Shown here one piece after another: positions 1 through 11,084 of a stretch of 64,000 nt of DNA (its first letter is position 1; the number at the start of each line of letters is the position of its first letter). The notes beneath the pieces are model-generated. The model was not told the DNA's origin, ran no database searches, and saw only the letters and a list, made by a program, of their open reading frames with translations. Origin of the DNA: Phymatolithon calcareum (Eukaryota > Rhodophyta > Florideophyceae > Hapalidiales). The stretch lies in NCBI GenBank assembly GCA_977006965.1, contig OZ345378.1:1-64000 (forward strand), in the 5' to 3' direction. The translations under genes and the position numbers were made by a program.

Positions 1-244
1 TTCCTCCACCCCCCCCCCCCCTTCTTCTTTCGTTCCCCTACCACGCCTCTGCGACACACAACCCACAACCCACAACCCACAACCCACCCAACCTCCCAAA
101 ACCCACAACCCACACACCACAACCCACAACCACAACCCACATCCCTCTACCCACTATTCCCACATCCCTCAACCCTATTCCAACCCTCTACCCATTCCCT
201 AACCCACTACCCCACTACCCACAACCCAATCACCAACCTCTTCC
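1..244. repeat. Irregular C-rich chromosome tip
   Basis: This C/A/T-rich tract has a 13-base C run and then loosely repeated ACAACCC, CTACCC and TTCCCTA blocks before the array becomes regular. It contains almost no G. It could be degenerate terminal telomere or low-accuracy consensus at the end of long reads. I favour the second because unit length varies from base to base. Confidence 0.6.
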
Positions 245-1706
245 CACTACCCACTCCCCTATTCCCTACTATTCCCACTACCTCCCTATTCCCTATTCCC
301 TACATCCCTATTCCCTCACCACCCACATTCCCTCAATTCCCTATTCCCTATTCATTCCCTATTCCCTATTCCCTATTCCCACTTCCCTATTCCCTATTCC
401 CTATTCCCTCATTCCCTATTCCCTACAACCCTATTCCCTATTCCCTATTCCCTATTCCCTATTCCCTATTCCCTATTCCCTATTCCCTATTCATTCCACA
501 TCCCTATTCCCTATTCCCTATTCCCTATTCCCTATTCCCTATTCCCTATTCCCTATTCCCTATTCCCTATTCCCTATTCCCTATTCCCTATTCCCTATTC
601 CCTATTCCCTATTCCCTATTCCCTATTCCCTATTCCCTATTCCCTATTCCCTATTCCCTATTCCCTATTCCCTATTCCCTATTCCCTATTCCCTATTCCC
701 TATTCCCTATTCCCTATTCCCTATTCCCTATTCCCTATTCCCTATTCCCTATTCCCTATTCCCTATTCCCTATTCCCTATTCCCTATTCCCTATTCCCTA
801 TTCCCTATTCCCTATTCCCTATTCCCTATTCCCTATTCCCTATTCCCTATTCCCTATTCCCTATTCCCTATTCCCTATTCCCTATTCCCTATTCCCTATT
901 CCCTATTCCCTATTCCCTATTCCCTATTCCCTATTCCCTATTCCCTATTCCCTATTCCCTATTCCCTATTCCCTATTCCCTATTCCCTATTCCCTATTCC
1001 CTATTCCCTATTCCCTATTCCCTATTCCCTATTCCCTATTCCCTATTCCCTATTCCCTATTCCCTATTCCCTATTCCCTATTCCCTATTCCCTATTCCCT
1101 ATTCCCTATTCCCTATTCCCTATTCCCTATTCCCTATTCCCTATTCCCTATTCCCTATTCCCTATTCCCTATTCCCTATTCCCTATTCCCTATTCCCTAT
1201 TCCCTATTCCCTATTCCCTATTCCCTATTCCCTATTCCCTATTCCCTATTCCCTATTCCCTATTCCCTATTCCCTATTCCCTATTCCCTATTCCCTATTC
1301 CCTATTCCCTATTCCCTATTCCCTATTCCCTATTCCCTATTCCCTATTCCCTATTCCCTATTCCCTATTCCCTATTCCCTATTCCCTATTCCCTATTCCC
1401 TATTCCCTATTCCCTATTCCCTATTCCCTATTCCCTATTCCCTATTCCCTATTCCCTATTCCCTATTCCCTATTCCCTATTCCCTATTCCCTATCCCTAT
1501 TCCCTATTCCCTATTCCCTATTCCCTATTCCCTATTCCCTATTCCCTATTCCCTATTCCCTATTCCCTATTCCCTATTCCCTATTCCCTATTCCCTATTC
1601 CCTATTCCCTATTCCCTATATTCCCTTATTCCCTATTCCCTATTCCCTATTCCCTATTCACTATTCCCTATTCACTATTCCCTATTCCCTATTCCCTATT
1701 CCCTTA
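245..1706. repeat. Telomere repeat array, (AATAGGG)n on the - strand
   Basis: About 200 units of the 7-base repeat CCCTATT run on the + strand, which is AATAGGG on the G-rich strand pointing to the left end. The array is very regular from about 490 to 1490. Rare variants occur at about 1490 (one unit shortened to CCCTAT), and at 1615-1700 there are several variant units (TTCACTA, TTCCCTTA, TATTCCC). Variants concentrated at the inner boundary are normal for telomeres, where the distal part is renewed by telomerase. The unit differs from TTAGGG and TTTAGGG by sequence and from the Cyanidioschyzon-type AATGGGGGG by length. Confidence 0.95.
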
Positions 1707-2310
1707 TTATTAAACAGCCGCTCTAGGCGTCCCCGATGCTGCTCTCACCCCTTTTCTGCAAAGTACGACTCTCCAAGGTGCGTTAAGTGAATGAGGTCCA
1801 GTGGCTTGCACTTCACTGTGCCAGCTGCAGTGCGAATCCGGAAGAATCCGATAAAGGCTTTGAGAGCATCCATGCTGCGCACTGAATTAAATAGTGCTCC
1901 GTTTTGCACATTTTCTCAGCGGGACAAAGCCGACAGTACTGTCCCAGGACGAGACGAAACTGACCATATATTTTTGACTTCCATCCGAGCCTAAATATCG
2001 TCTTCATGTTCTCGCAGTTCCTTTCATTGATGAGTAATCCGCTGTAAGCAATTTTTCTCTTTCGAACTCGGGACGTCTCTTCAAGCCGCTGTGAAGAACT
2101 TCTTCTCCAAAGAAATAAGGTACACCATCCAGTATTCTTCAGTTGTTTCAGAGTTAGCTGCCGGGCTTAGCAAAAAACTTCAACTCTATCCGTTCTCGTT
2201 CGCTTCCACGAGGCATGCGGTGAGGTAAGTGCCCCTCTTGCATCCAAAATTGTATTTTGTTTTGCAGAATTCCTGCAAGAAGGGACGTAGACAACGAGAG
2301 GAATTGAGAA
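1707..2310. other. Telomere-adjacent stretch without a recognised gene
   Basis: Unique-looking DNA begins directly after the telomere. Only short overlapping ORFs of 60-70 codons on both strands are present, none with a recognisable motif. I see no repeat or RNA signature here. Confidence 0.5.
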
Positions 2311-3120
2311 CTACTGTCCCGTTTGGTTATGTGTCTGAGTTTTGGAAGGCCTGCCTATGGAATCCTTTTCCACTTCGACGTTGCTGAAGCCGTTTTCCTC
2401 CCCGGAGATGAAGTCGCTGAAGTTAGAGTCAGCACGGTCCTCTGACTCGAATTCCTGAAATAGAAGACTTTCTGTCGGAATGGGGAGAGCTCCAACCGTC
2501 TGATCATCAGGGTGAGCAGAATCAACGGATCCCGGACGGTCCTTATCGTTGAAAGGAGTCATATCGAAACAGAATTGTATCCCATCAGCGGAACCTTAAC
2601 TCTGCGAACGGCTGGAGAATACTTGAAGTTTCTTCTTCGACACTTTAGCAACCTTCGCTGGTGATGCGAACCGGCCTGAGAACTTTTGTATTTGCTAATA
2701 TTGTAGTATCGAAACGTTTCAAGCGCTTGGAAAGGTTCATTAACAGTTATATGTAGAGCAGGAATGGGATCGGACACGATCTTGATTTTATTGTTCCAGT
2801 GTTTTAAACTTTTTCAGACCATAGGACGGCGACCCCAGATGTGGTACTGATTTGCAGATAAACGATGCAAAACTATTGCCGAAATTTACGCTAAATACTG
2901 AGTACTGCCGAACATAATTCGAGATATTGAGGCGCGTGTTACACGCAGACTGCAAAATCCGAACATTTATGTCTGTCATATCGACGATTGGAGGCCGGTC
3001 CTGCGTCAGAGGCCCAGTGAAGAGGTAGAGTAATCGTTTAGGATCGTAATAGAAAAATTTATTTCTCCCCACCTGTTCCCTGACACTATGTCCGCATGAG
3101 GCACAGAGCATAGAGCTCAC
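2311..3120 (-). pseudogene. Three successive short ORFs, possible broken gene of unknown function
   Basis: Three short ORFs lie end to end on the minus strand (3120-2788, 2777-2559 and 2562-2311). The first has a CASC-type cysteine pair near its start. The last is acidic and rich in Asp, Glu and Ser. Their close, nearly abutting arrangement could mean one gene interrupted by a stop and a frameshift, but I recognise no family and cannot show that they belong together. Chance ORFs remain possible. Confidence 0.2.
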
Positions 3121-3520
3121 TGCAGAAATAGCACCCTTACGTACAGTTGCAGAAAAGCTAAGACGCCATTTATAGAATCCTCAGTTGCCGTCCGTCAGCA
3201 CTGCGCACGAATTCGAAAATAATTGTTTCCAGCCAGTGAAACTCATCCCTTTAGTGCTTCTAATGGAGCAGCAAGCACTTTCCTTTTAGGCCGAAAGCCA
3301 CGGGCCTCTTTGCCTGAGTGCTGTGCGCAGCACTGGCCAGCGGAACATGCACTGAGTGCCCTCATCAGGTTTATCACGGGGAAGAATTCAATGAAATATC
3401 CCGCACTTGCTGGACTCGTTTGTGCACCAAAAGTCGGGCATTGTGCTAAAAAAATTATATAATAGGATTACAGGTTTAGGTGGACCAAATTGGAGCTCAA
3501 TCTTTACTACTACTAAATTG
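3121..3520. other. No gene seen
   Basis: An ORF of 79 codons on the + strand (3223-3462) has no features. Nothing else is visible. Confidence 0.4.
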
Positions 3521-4030
3521 TCATACATTTTTGAATCTTATTTTATAATAATATTTTAGCATATTACCTGTGATCTGGCGCACCATATTCCCGCTTGCGC
3601 AGAATTGCGCGCCAAGTACTGTTGGAAAGAGCTCATCGAACAGTACCCAGCGCGTAATTCTGCGTGAGTTAAAGCTTTTGCACAAAATTTCGCCAGCCTT
3701 CGAAAAAACGCCAAAAAAGGGCTCAGGTACTGGGAGACTTGTATTCAAGCTGAATTTAATGTTAACCTAAAAAACTCAGAACCCCATGAAAACAGTCTTC
3801 TGGGAAGGGTCTCGCACAGTCTGAAATCGCAGTTTGCTCATCAGGCTCCACGAAAAATATGTAAATTTCAACTTTGGCCGATAGACGCCAGCACCAGCAT
3901 GCGAAAATGAGGTTATTTGTGAGGGTTCTCCAGAAGGCCCACATTGTAAAACCTAATGAACCAGTGAACATATTTTCAATTAAAATCTAGATGACGTCTC
4001 CGAATAAGCCAACGGAAACTATATGGGCAA
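3521..4030 (-). pseudogene. Relic family A, copy 1 (unknown gene or element)
   Basis: This segment is a diverged copy of the segment at about 33200-33800. DNA similarity is clearest at 3925-4025 against 33690-33795, where blocks such as CCAGAAGGCCCA/CCAGAAAGCCCA and GAACCAGTG/AACCCAGTG recur in the same order. On the minus strand both copies encode a Trp/Phe-rich stretch (residues like MWAFW here, ILGFLG in the other) followed by a shared AISD motif. Two ORFs, at 3521-3748 and 3762-3971, are offset by a frame and separated by a stop. The ancestral product is unknown. Having two independent decayed copies argues for a mobile or subtelomere-duplicated origin. Confidence 0.4.
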
Positions 4031-4194
4031 TGAGATGAACAGCTGTATCATTCCATTGCGACGCGATTCACGGATGGTGAGCCACTTGTCGATGATGAAG
4101 TCTGGAGCATAAATGAACGCGAATGGAATGAACGTTTAGACGCCCACTAAGCCCTGCAAAAGAACTGAGGGGAGACAGTCCTTAACCACAACAC

Positions 4195-4700
4195 ATGCTT
4201 CTCAAAAGGCCGATTCCTCTCCACATCAATGAGAGGCTAGTAGGGCTGGCTTTTATAGCCTTATACAATTCCCTAATTCTATCAATTCTCTTATCCGCGC
4301 AATCCAGTCTTTTGTCCTGATTGTGCCCGTAAATGACATGCAATTATGGGTTTCTGGGCTTACCATAGCTAGCCATGATATTTGCTAAGTAATTATGGCT
4401 TTCTCCCGTTAAGTGTCGCCCCTGCTCCACGCTTGGCGAACGCTTGGTATGTACCCTCATCTACAAACTGGATGGCGTAGATGGAGAAGACGAGTGTCGC
4501 GTCGTCGGCGAGAGACGGACTATCGTTACAGCAAAATCACTTGTACATGGCGCCGTGTCTTCATGGGGGAGGGATTTTGGCTGTCGCCTTCCGAAGTTTC
4601 TCCGATATCGCCGATGATGCAAGTAGAATAATGTGTCCGAGCGGCGATGACGTTTGTTATGTTCTCCCACTTCATCTTGGGTAGAAGTGTGCAGTTTAAA
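4195..4700 (+). mobile_element. Ty3/gypsy-related relic: leader plus start of integrase region, copy 1
   Basis: Bases 4195-4480 match, in inverted orientation, the segment 41285-40980 next to and inside the integrase reading frame at 39552-41030. Shared blocks include GCTTCTCAAAAG, GGCTGGCTTTTAT, CGCAATCCAGTCTT, GTCCTGATTG and CTTGGCGAACG. The match crosses from non-coding leader into coding sequence, so this is a real homologue and not a chance ORF. Beyond about 4450 the coding part is shifted and diverged. A frame with LDGV, TAKSL and HGAV-like residues could represent the HHCC zinc-binding start of integrase, but the Cys/His ligands are not clear. It is truncated on the right and non-functional. 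Confidence 0.5.
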
Positions 4701-4714
4701 ATATAAACATTCTG

Positions 4715-4740
4715 TTTGGAAATAAAATTTTATTTCCAAA
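4715..4740. repeat. Perfect 26-bp palindrome
   Basis: TTTGGAAATAAAA is followed immediately by its exact reverse complement, with no loop. It lies just downstream of the Ty3-related relic. It is AT-rich and could extrude as a cruciform, or act as a bidirectional poly(A)/termination signal since it contains AATAAA on both strands. Confidence 0.7.
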
Positions 4741-5965
4741 GAGTATCACGTACAATCTTGGTGTTTCAACGCCTGCCAGTTACATTCCTCAGATGAATTC
4801 TTTTCATTTGAAGAGCAGGCCGTGCTTATTAAATTGAGGTCTTCATGTGCAAGTAGCAAGAGGGGCACAATGCACTTTGAAGATCAATCATTTGACACCA
4901 CCACGGCTGACGAAAAGCACTGCAGACAACGTGATGGCAGATATTCGCCCATGTTTCTGTGGTCGACTAAGTGGTACGGGCTACACAAAATGGACGACGA
5001 GAGAGTCCCTCTGCACAGTATCCATTGCCGCATCGTTCCAACGCACTACCGTTGATGGGAGGCACAAAAAGGGAAGGCGAGAGTCGCTGGTCACCATCGA
5101 TGACGCGTGTACGGAGGATGACGGGATTGCATTCCATTTCGCAGTGAATATGAGCAGAGATTTGAAAAGTTTTGATCCCACTCGTCGGTTTGAGACGCTG
5201 ACACTACCATGCAGCGTAATAATTTTTGCTATCCGTCATTGACAAAGACACAACTTTGGAATTCTGCTGGTTATGAAATTCTTATCGATTGAGCGTACAC
5301 GTTAGGTGTTCAAATAGCAGGTACAACTGCTTAAGACGATGTATGATTATGATTTTATGGTAGTACCTACAGTATCATAGGGCCTACTGGCGTGGGGTAT
5401 TGAGCAAGATATCTCTGTGCCTTCCTCTCCATTGCGTACAGCGTTGCTGAGAATTTCAACCTTCCAGAGAGCAGCGTAAAGACTGTACCTCCTCGTGGCG
5501 GCGTCATGAGCATAAAGACAGTAATGGATGCACATTTGTTGATTTGGTTCAAACATTTTTAATGTTATATTTCTATCGCGTCCGCCCTGCTTGCGTAGCT
5601 ACGCAGCAACTGCAGATATTGCCTTTTTCCTCCCTACCAGTCTTTTCACTGCCTCCGCATCCTCAGCGTTCTCCTCTACACTTGCCCTCTTTCAAAATTC
5701 ACGCCTTTCCATCCTCATCTCACGCGGTACGGGAGACACACAGGGATTTTTCCATGATTCTGTACTTCAAACATCATGACGATCGCTGTGCCCAATGCCT
5801 TTGTCATAGAGGCCTTCACCTTACAAGACGTTCCCATCATGCTTTCCTCGTTCAGAAAGACGCCCGGCCTCCGGACGACGGCAAACGGCGCGAACACTCC
5901 ATGCTCCGGCACCCCACATACAGGGGTTGCTCGCAAAGGCGAATGCGATTCCCGCCGGTTGCATG
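4741..5965. other. No recognised gene
   Basis: The longest ORFs are 131 codons (4847-5242, +) and 140 codons (5544-5966, +). Both overlap comparable ORFs on the other strand and in other frames and show no family motif. The second is rich in Pro, His and Ser. I do not call either as a gene. Confidence 0.4.
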
Positions 5966-5982
5966 ACTGGGAGTTTCGAGAC

Positions 5983-6970
5983 GATGTCCGCAACCACAGG
6001 GCAGATCAAGTTGTAGGGATCGCTCGGCTGGGAAGCAAACTTGTGAAACGGAGGGTTACCGATGCGCCTCGGCTTCACTGACGATGGCAACGCCGCCGGT
6101 GCAACGCGCACCGCACTATATCACCTGAGTCGAACGCGTTTCAAAACGATGTCCGCAAGCACAGGACGGATTATGTTCTGGCGATCGCTTGGCTGGGAAT
6201 CAAATCTGTGAAACTGATGGTGACCGATGCGCCTCGGTCTCACCGCCGATGGCTACGCCGCCGCGGCAACGCGAAACGCCACCTACAACCTCATGAATTC
6301 GCACTAAGCACCTGAGTCATCGCGCGCAGACTATTACAAATTCTGCCTGAACTATAGGTCATTACTCCCATTGTAATCGTGCATGCCACTGCTATATGGC
6401 ATACCTTTTTTATGAGTTATCAATACTCTTCGTCTTGTCGTGTTTCTTATCTTCCGCTGATGGCATTTGCGAAAACCTCACGGTGTTGTGTGCCTATAAA
6501 TAATCGCGGATCGCAGACAATTTGCCTTTTGACTTCTGCGGACAGCGCAAGAAGCCCTTTCATCCGCTCCTACTCCGCGGCTCGAATACAACCGCCTCAA
6601 GCATCACGAATACGAACTGTACATCAAATCTGTGAAACGGAGGGTGACTGATGCGCCTCGGTTTTACCGCTGATGGCTACGCCGCCGCCGCAACTCGTGC
6701 AGCCACCTGCAACATCGTGAATACTCACTATAGCACCTGAGTCGAGCTCGTTCTTAATGGATGTCCGCAACCGCAGGGCAGATCAAGTTGTCGGGATTGC
6801 TCGGTTAGGAAGCAAATTTTCGACATGGAGGGTGACCGATGGGCCTCGGTCTCACCGTCGATGGCTACGCCGCCGACGAAACGCGCACCGATACCTGCAA
6901 CATCATCAATGCGCACTAAGCACCTGAGCCATCGCGCACAGACTATTAGTAAGTACGCCTGAACTGTAGA
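5983..6970. repeat. Dimeric satellite, two interrupted dimers
   Basis: Four copies of a 140-210-bp unit start at GATGTCCGCAA (about 5983, 6148 and 6760; the third copy is 5'-truncated and begins at about 6622). Each carries GGTGACCGATGCGCCTCGG-like and GATGGCTACGCCGCC-like blocks. Copies 1 and 3 end with CACTATA.CACCTGAGTCGA. Copies 2 and 4 end with GCACTAAGCACCTGAG, a CATCGCGC.CAGACTATTA block and GCCTGAACT.TAG. So the real unit is an A-B dimer present twice. A 260-bp unrelated stretch (6361-6621) separates the dimers and replaces the start of the second. Confidence 0.8.
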
Positions 6971-7845
6971 TGTAAGCAAGCGTGGTCTGCGCGGCATACG
7001 TGCAGGAGGAGCCACCCGCGGTGGAGATCGATCCTGGGGGCGGGTGGTGGTGACCTTGAAGATCGGCTATGTCTTCGTTGTCGTGTTTATTGGCAGTCCA
7101 GTGAGGGTGGTGCATGCTTTCACAAAGCAGCGGCGATTTCTTCCCATCATGTCAAGAACACTTGATGCGCTGGAAGGAAATCCCCGCTGCTTGTGGCCAA
7201 TGAGATCGTGCCAAACAGCGCACGAACACGGCACGAAAATTTGGGCACGGCACGAAACTCATTTTAATTGGTTGATTTAGACAGCGCATGAATTCCTGCA
7301 CACGGAGATACACATATGACAGTACCATTGTAATACGAAAACGGCCCCTACGGTAGCAAAATCGGCCGGTAAGGTTTTGACTTATAACTCCGAAACGCGT
7401 TCTGCAATTCGGAAAAGGATTGCAGATTCGAGGTCAAATCAAGCTTCCATTTTCACCCAAATTTCACGGGTATCTTGTGCATATCTCGAAAAAACAGGAA
7501 ATTGTGCAACTCGAAACTGTACAGTCGGCCCTTCCTGAACACGTGGCCCTTCCTATACACGTCCCATTCCTAGCTGTTGCGTGCATTAAGGCGGGGTTCA
7601 TTTTCACCGCCAGCGGAAGTAGTAGCCAAGCTACCATCCATTCCCTTGTTTGCATGTTTTGCTGGTGGGTGTGTTCTGGCAATAGGTACATCCTCTCCTG
7701 AAATGAACTTAACTGATGAAGATAGTCTCTAGTACTTTATGTTAGGATCTTTCGTGTTGAAAAGCTCAATTTTTCTCTCCACTCTCTTGTCTACTTATCT
7801 CTTCCATCCTCGATCCTCTGCACCGCCGAAAACCGTGGCGGAAGT
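6971..7845. other. No recognised gene
   Basis: Short ORFs only (at most 93 codons, 7420-7701). The direct repeats GGCACGAAA and CACGTGGCCCTTCC/CACGTCCCATTCC are minor. Nothing of known function is visible. Confidence 0.4.
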
Positions 7846-9069
7846 ATGGAAAAGCTCGATGCAGTGCGATCGGTCTCAAGTGCGAGCAGTAACCAAGTCT
7901 CACCTGGTTTAAGCGCCGAATTCGTGGATGAAGCGGCTGCACTCGGATTCTTCGCGGTATCTCGCAATCCGCAAGTTCTAAGTCGCGCCGTTCATAGGAA
8001 TCTCGAAAGCATCCATGAGGATCTTCATGTGAAAGACTTGGCAGAGGGACGGAAATCCATAGCTCGCGCAGTCCGGGTTGGGCGTACTGGAAATTTCGGC
8101 ACAGCCGGTGCTTGTCTGAACCTCGTTCAACTCTCTATTTGTGGAGGAGGTGGTCCAGGCTCCTCGGATGCGCCGTTTCGAGGTCAGCCGGGAGGTCGTG
8201 ATTGGAATTTGCGAATGCTTCTTTGCGGTGACGGAAGTATCGGCAAAATGTAGATAGCGTGTGGACGATGGTGAGTTCTACGCGGTTGCTTGTCTGCGCG
8301 GCCGACACAAGTCCTTTTGCCATGTGTCTATGGATAGCGTGCTGGTATGCAGTCAGGGAGCGACGGTTCTGAAGTGGCCGGTTCTTCCGGTGACTGATAA
8401 CGCTATAAAGCGTGAGAAGCGTATTGACTGGTCAAGTGCAGACGTGACTGAACTGGACGATAACGAGGCGAAGTTTGTACTTCTTCGTGCCTTAGTGCGA
8501 TGGTTTGACGAGAATCGTGGATATGCGGCTATGATAGGAGGTCCAGGGTTTCGTGCTCCGTCAGAGCGGTTGAGTGCGTTTCTTGTCAAGGAGCATGGTC
8601 GTTTGCGAGACACAGCGACACTTGGTCGTTGCGTCCACGGATGTATTGTTTTTGCAATTGATCGTCTGTAGAAGCTGGTGATCGTGCCTATGACGAGTTG
8701 ATGAGCCGGAGAAATAGAACCAGAATCACCAGTTTTGGCCCTGTTCGTGAACATTTGCATGCACTACCTTTTAAGGTGACTACTAAGAAGGTTAAGGATC
8801 CGGATGCATGAGCAATGCTCCGAAAGGGAAGATGCAAAACCATCCAGTGGTTCGTCCAGGAAGGAAAGGGCGGCTTGATAGTTCGGCTTGTAGAGAGTGG
8901 TGTCGTCGACCATTGTGTCCTTGTTGATTGCGATGCATCGTTGATCTTTGATGTAGCCGAGGAGGATCAGCTTCCCCATCGTGAAGATTTTCTACAGTAT
9001 TGTGTCGGTGATGACGTGGAAAATGTCTCCTATGCTGAGTGCCGCCAAATAGTAAAGCAGGACTATTGA
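7846..9069 (+). pseudogene. Broken ORF series, possibly a papain-fold-like protein of a mobile element
   Basis: Three + strand ORFs follow each other (7846-8253, 8261-8671, 8815-9069). A fourth segment in another frame bridges 8680-8810, so one gene with frameshifts and stops is likely. The segment at 8620-8660 reads RCVHGCIVFAID. Downstream, 8890-8960 reads VVDHCVLVDCDASLIFD, inside a Gly- and Val-rich beta-like context. A Cys near the start, a later His within a hydrophobic strand, and an Asp some 10 residues on are the order seen in papain-like peptidase folds. This is a loose resemblance, not a family match. The first ORF is Ser/Ala-rich and unrecognised. The neighbours are repeats and a helicase pseudogene. 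Confidence 0.3.
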
Positions 9070-9339
9070 GGTGGGTATTATCTTAATAATATAACGCGTG
9101 TGAGTTGCTTGTCCTAATAATTCGTTGGATATCGTTGAGACTAGATCTGAAGAGAAGATCACCATTGTTGATACTATTCGTTAGTCTATCTGAGTCATTC
9201 ATTCTAATTTTCAATGCAAAAACTTATTGATGTCTCACGCATTGTACTCGCTGTCATACGGAGGCCAAAGAAAGAGTTACTTAATTGACTTTACTCAGGG
9301 CTTTCCGCTGAAAGGTGCGCTTTTTGACTCTATTATGCA

Positions 9340-11084
9340 TTAGAAATTAAATAGAGCGTCAATATCCTTGCACTTGTCCACAACTCTTTTCCACGTGAGG
9401 TAGTTATTCTGCAAGAACTCTACATCTCCAGTAATGATAAGAGAGTTCCTAAAGCGACTCAGAGCAACATTGACACGCCTATTTTTATTCAGAAATCCAG
9501 CTGAATCTTGTCCAGATCGAACCGTACTTACTAAAACGATATCGTTTTCTTTTGTCTGCATAGCGTCACTAGTGGAAACGTCTATCGATCGCTTGATATC
9601 TTCCGGAATCATTGCAATTGTACGGCATCTTCTTATAGTAGAAGCCTGCTCTTGGTAAGCGGACACAACAGATATGCAACCTTGAAAATCGTATGAGTGA
9701 TAATCGGAAACCAAGGACTTAATCAAGCAGACAATCAAATCGGCTTCGGATTTGTTTCTATTTTCAGAAACATTTCCGTGTGCACAGAGTTCAGAACTAT
9801 ATTGAAACTTCTGAATATTGTAGAAAGCAACCGGTCCATACTTTCCTCCCGAATGCTCATTGTACGGGGCAGCAGGTGATATTCCATTCGTGTACAATCC
9901 TTCAGCATCTGAAAGACGTCCGTTATAGAAACATTGAGAGACAATTTCGGAAATTTTGGGACGTATGCGGTACTGCGTGTTCAAGAGTACATGCTTAAGG
10001 AGATCACTTTGATGGTGAAGCACTTCTTCAAGTAACGAATGCTCCAGGATTTGCTTTGTAATTGGATGATTGGTTTTTACGACAGCCGGAAGTTGACTTG
10101 GATCTCCAACGAGCACAGAAACAAAACCATTCCATGGGCAGATTTCTGTACCACTGTTACAACTGGGATTAGGATCGAGGGAATTGTGCATGCTGCTGCC
10201 TCATCGACAATGATGACTGTACAAGACGAAAATATACGGAAGAGCTCTGGAGAGCCCATGCTTGCATTTGTGCCAAAACTCTTATCAGCGTCCTCGAGGA
10301 TCATCTTCTTCGTCGAAAGGGATGGTATTCCTCGAAGCTGTGTTCCATGTCGCTGGCTTGCAAGAGTATCAAGTGCCAAGTCAGTGGATGCACCCAAAGT
10401 GGAATTTGCTCCGATTCTGACGAGACGAAGTTTAAGTCCCTTTATGGACTTTTGATGAATGCGATTGAGAAGACTGTCGAAGGCCGGATTGGGAGGCTCA
10501 CAGACGACTATTCGATCTCGAGACTGAACAGAATTTCATCGTATTAAATAACACAGCATTGCTTCAACTGTCGATGATTTGTCAGGTCCTGGAGGACTTT
10601 GAACAGCGACGATCCCGGACAAGGGCTTGATTACTCTCGTGCGAAGATGCCCAAGAGAAATTACGGCATTTCTCTGATATTCGTTCAGCGCATAGAGTGA
10701 GCAAACCTCTTCTGTCTCAGTGAGATACTCGCCAGAGCATTGAGTAGATGCAATTCTCTCGAGCTCAGACTCCTCATCCTTGAAGATAAGCTTCCGCAGT
10801 CATGAGGGCAAAAGCTCAAATTTTTGAAGGGCATCTTACTGCCGGCAGAACGTCGTTAACTGTAAAATCGGACAGGAATTGAGCTTGTAGTCCTCTTTGA
10901 GCCATTCTATGTCGTCTGGAAAGGTTGAAAGTAGAAACGTAGCAACTGCACGATTTTTCGTGCTAGAAAGAGCTGTGAAGCATCGACTTGTTCTGTGTTC
11001 ATAGCTGTGATCCGTATGAATTTGGCACAAGTATAGAATTCTTGTCACAGGCTGAGACCCACGAATCTTGAGGTTGACATTCAA
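9340..11084 (-). pseudogene. SF1B helicase pseudogene (UPF1/Sen1-like)
   Basis: Read on the minus strand, the helicase motifs appear in order. They are the Q motif YALNEYQRNAV (about 10695), Walker A-like SPPGPDKSS (about 10580; family consensus GPPGTGKS, so the glycine, threonine and second glycine are altered), motif Ia VCEPPNPAFD, Walker B VDEAAACTIPS (about 10190), motif III VGDPSQLP, motif IV QYRIRP, motif V with SDAMQTKENDIV, and motif VI VALSRFRN with the following GD. The terminal 283-codon ORF (10191-9340) is open. The protein is broken by in-frame TAA at 10836-10838, TGA at 10800-10802 and TGA at 10536-10538, and by a frameshift at about 10100-10190 between motifs II and III. Such helicases unwind RNA or DNA 5'-3' using ATP. 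This copy cannot be functional. N-terminal sequence may continue above 11084. Confidence 0.85.

Noticed and set aside
245-1706. CRISPR-like regular repeat array
   Set aside because: Units are 7 bp, contiguous and without spacers. It is a telomere.
5544-6111. Overlapping ORFs of 92-140 codons on both strands
   Set aside because: They are in four frames at once with no motif, and they run into the satellite.
9340-11084. Helitron Rep-helicase
   Set aside because: The motifs are of UPF1/Sen1 type (VDEAA, VGDPSQLP, QYRIRP). No Rep HUH motif or Helitron end is seen nearby.
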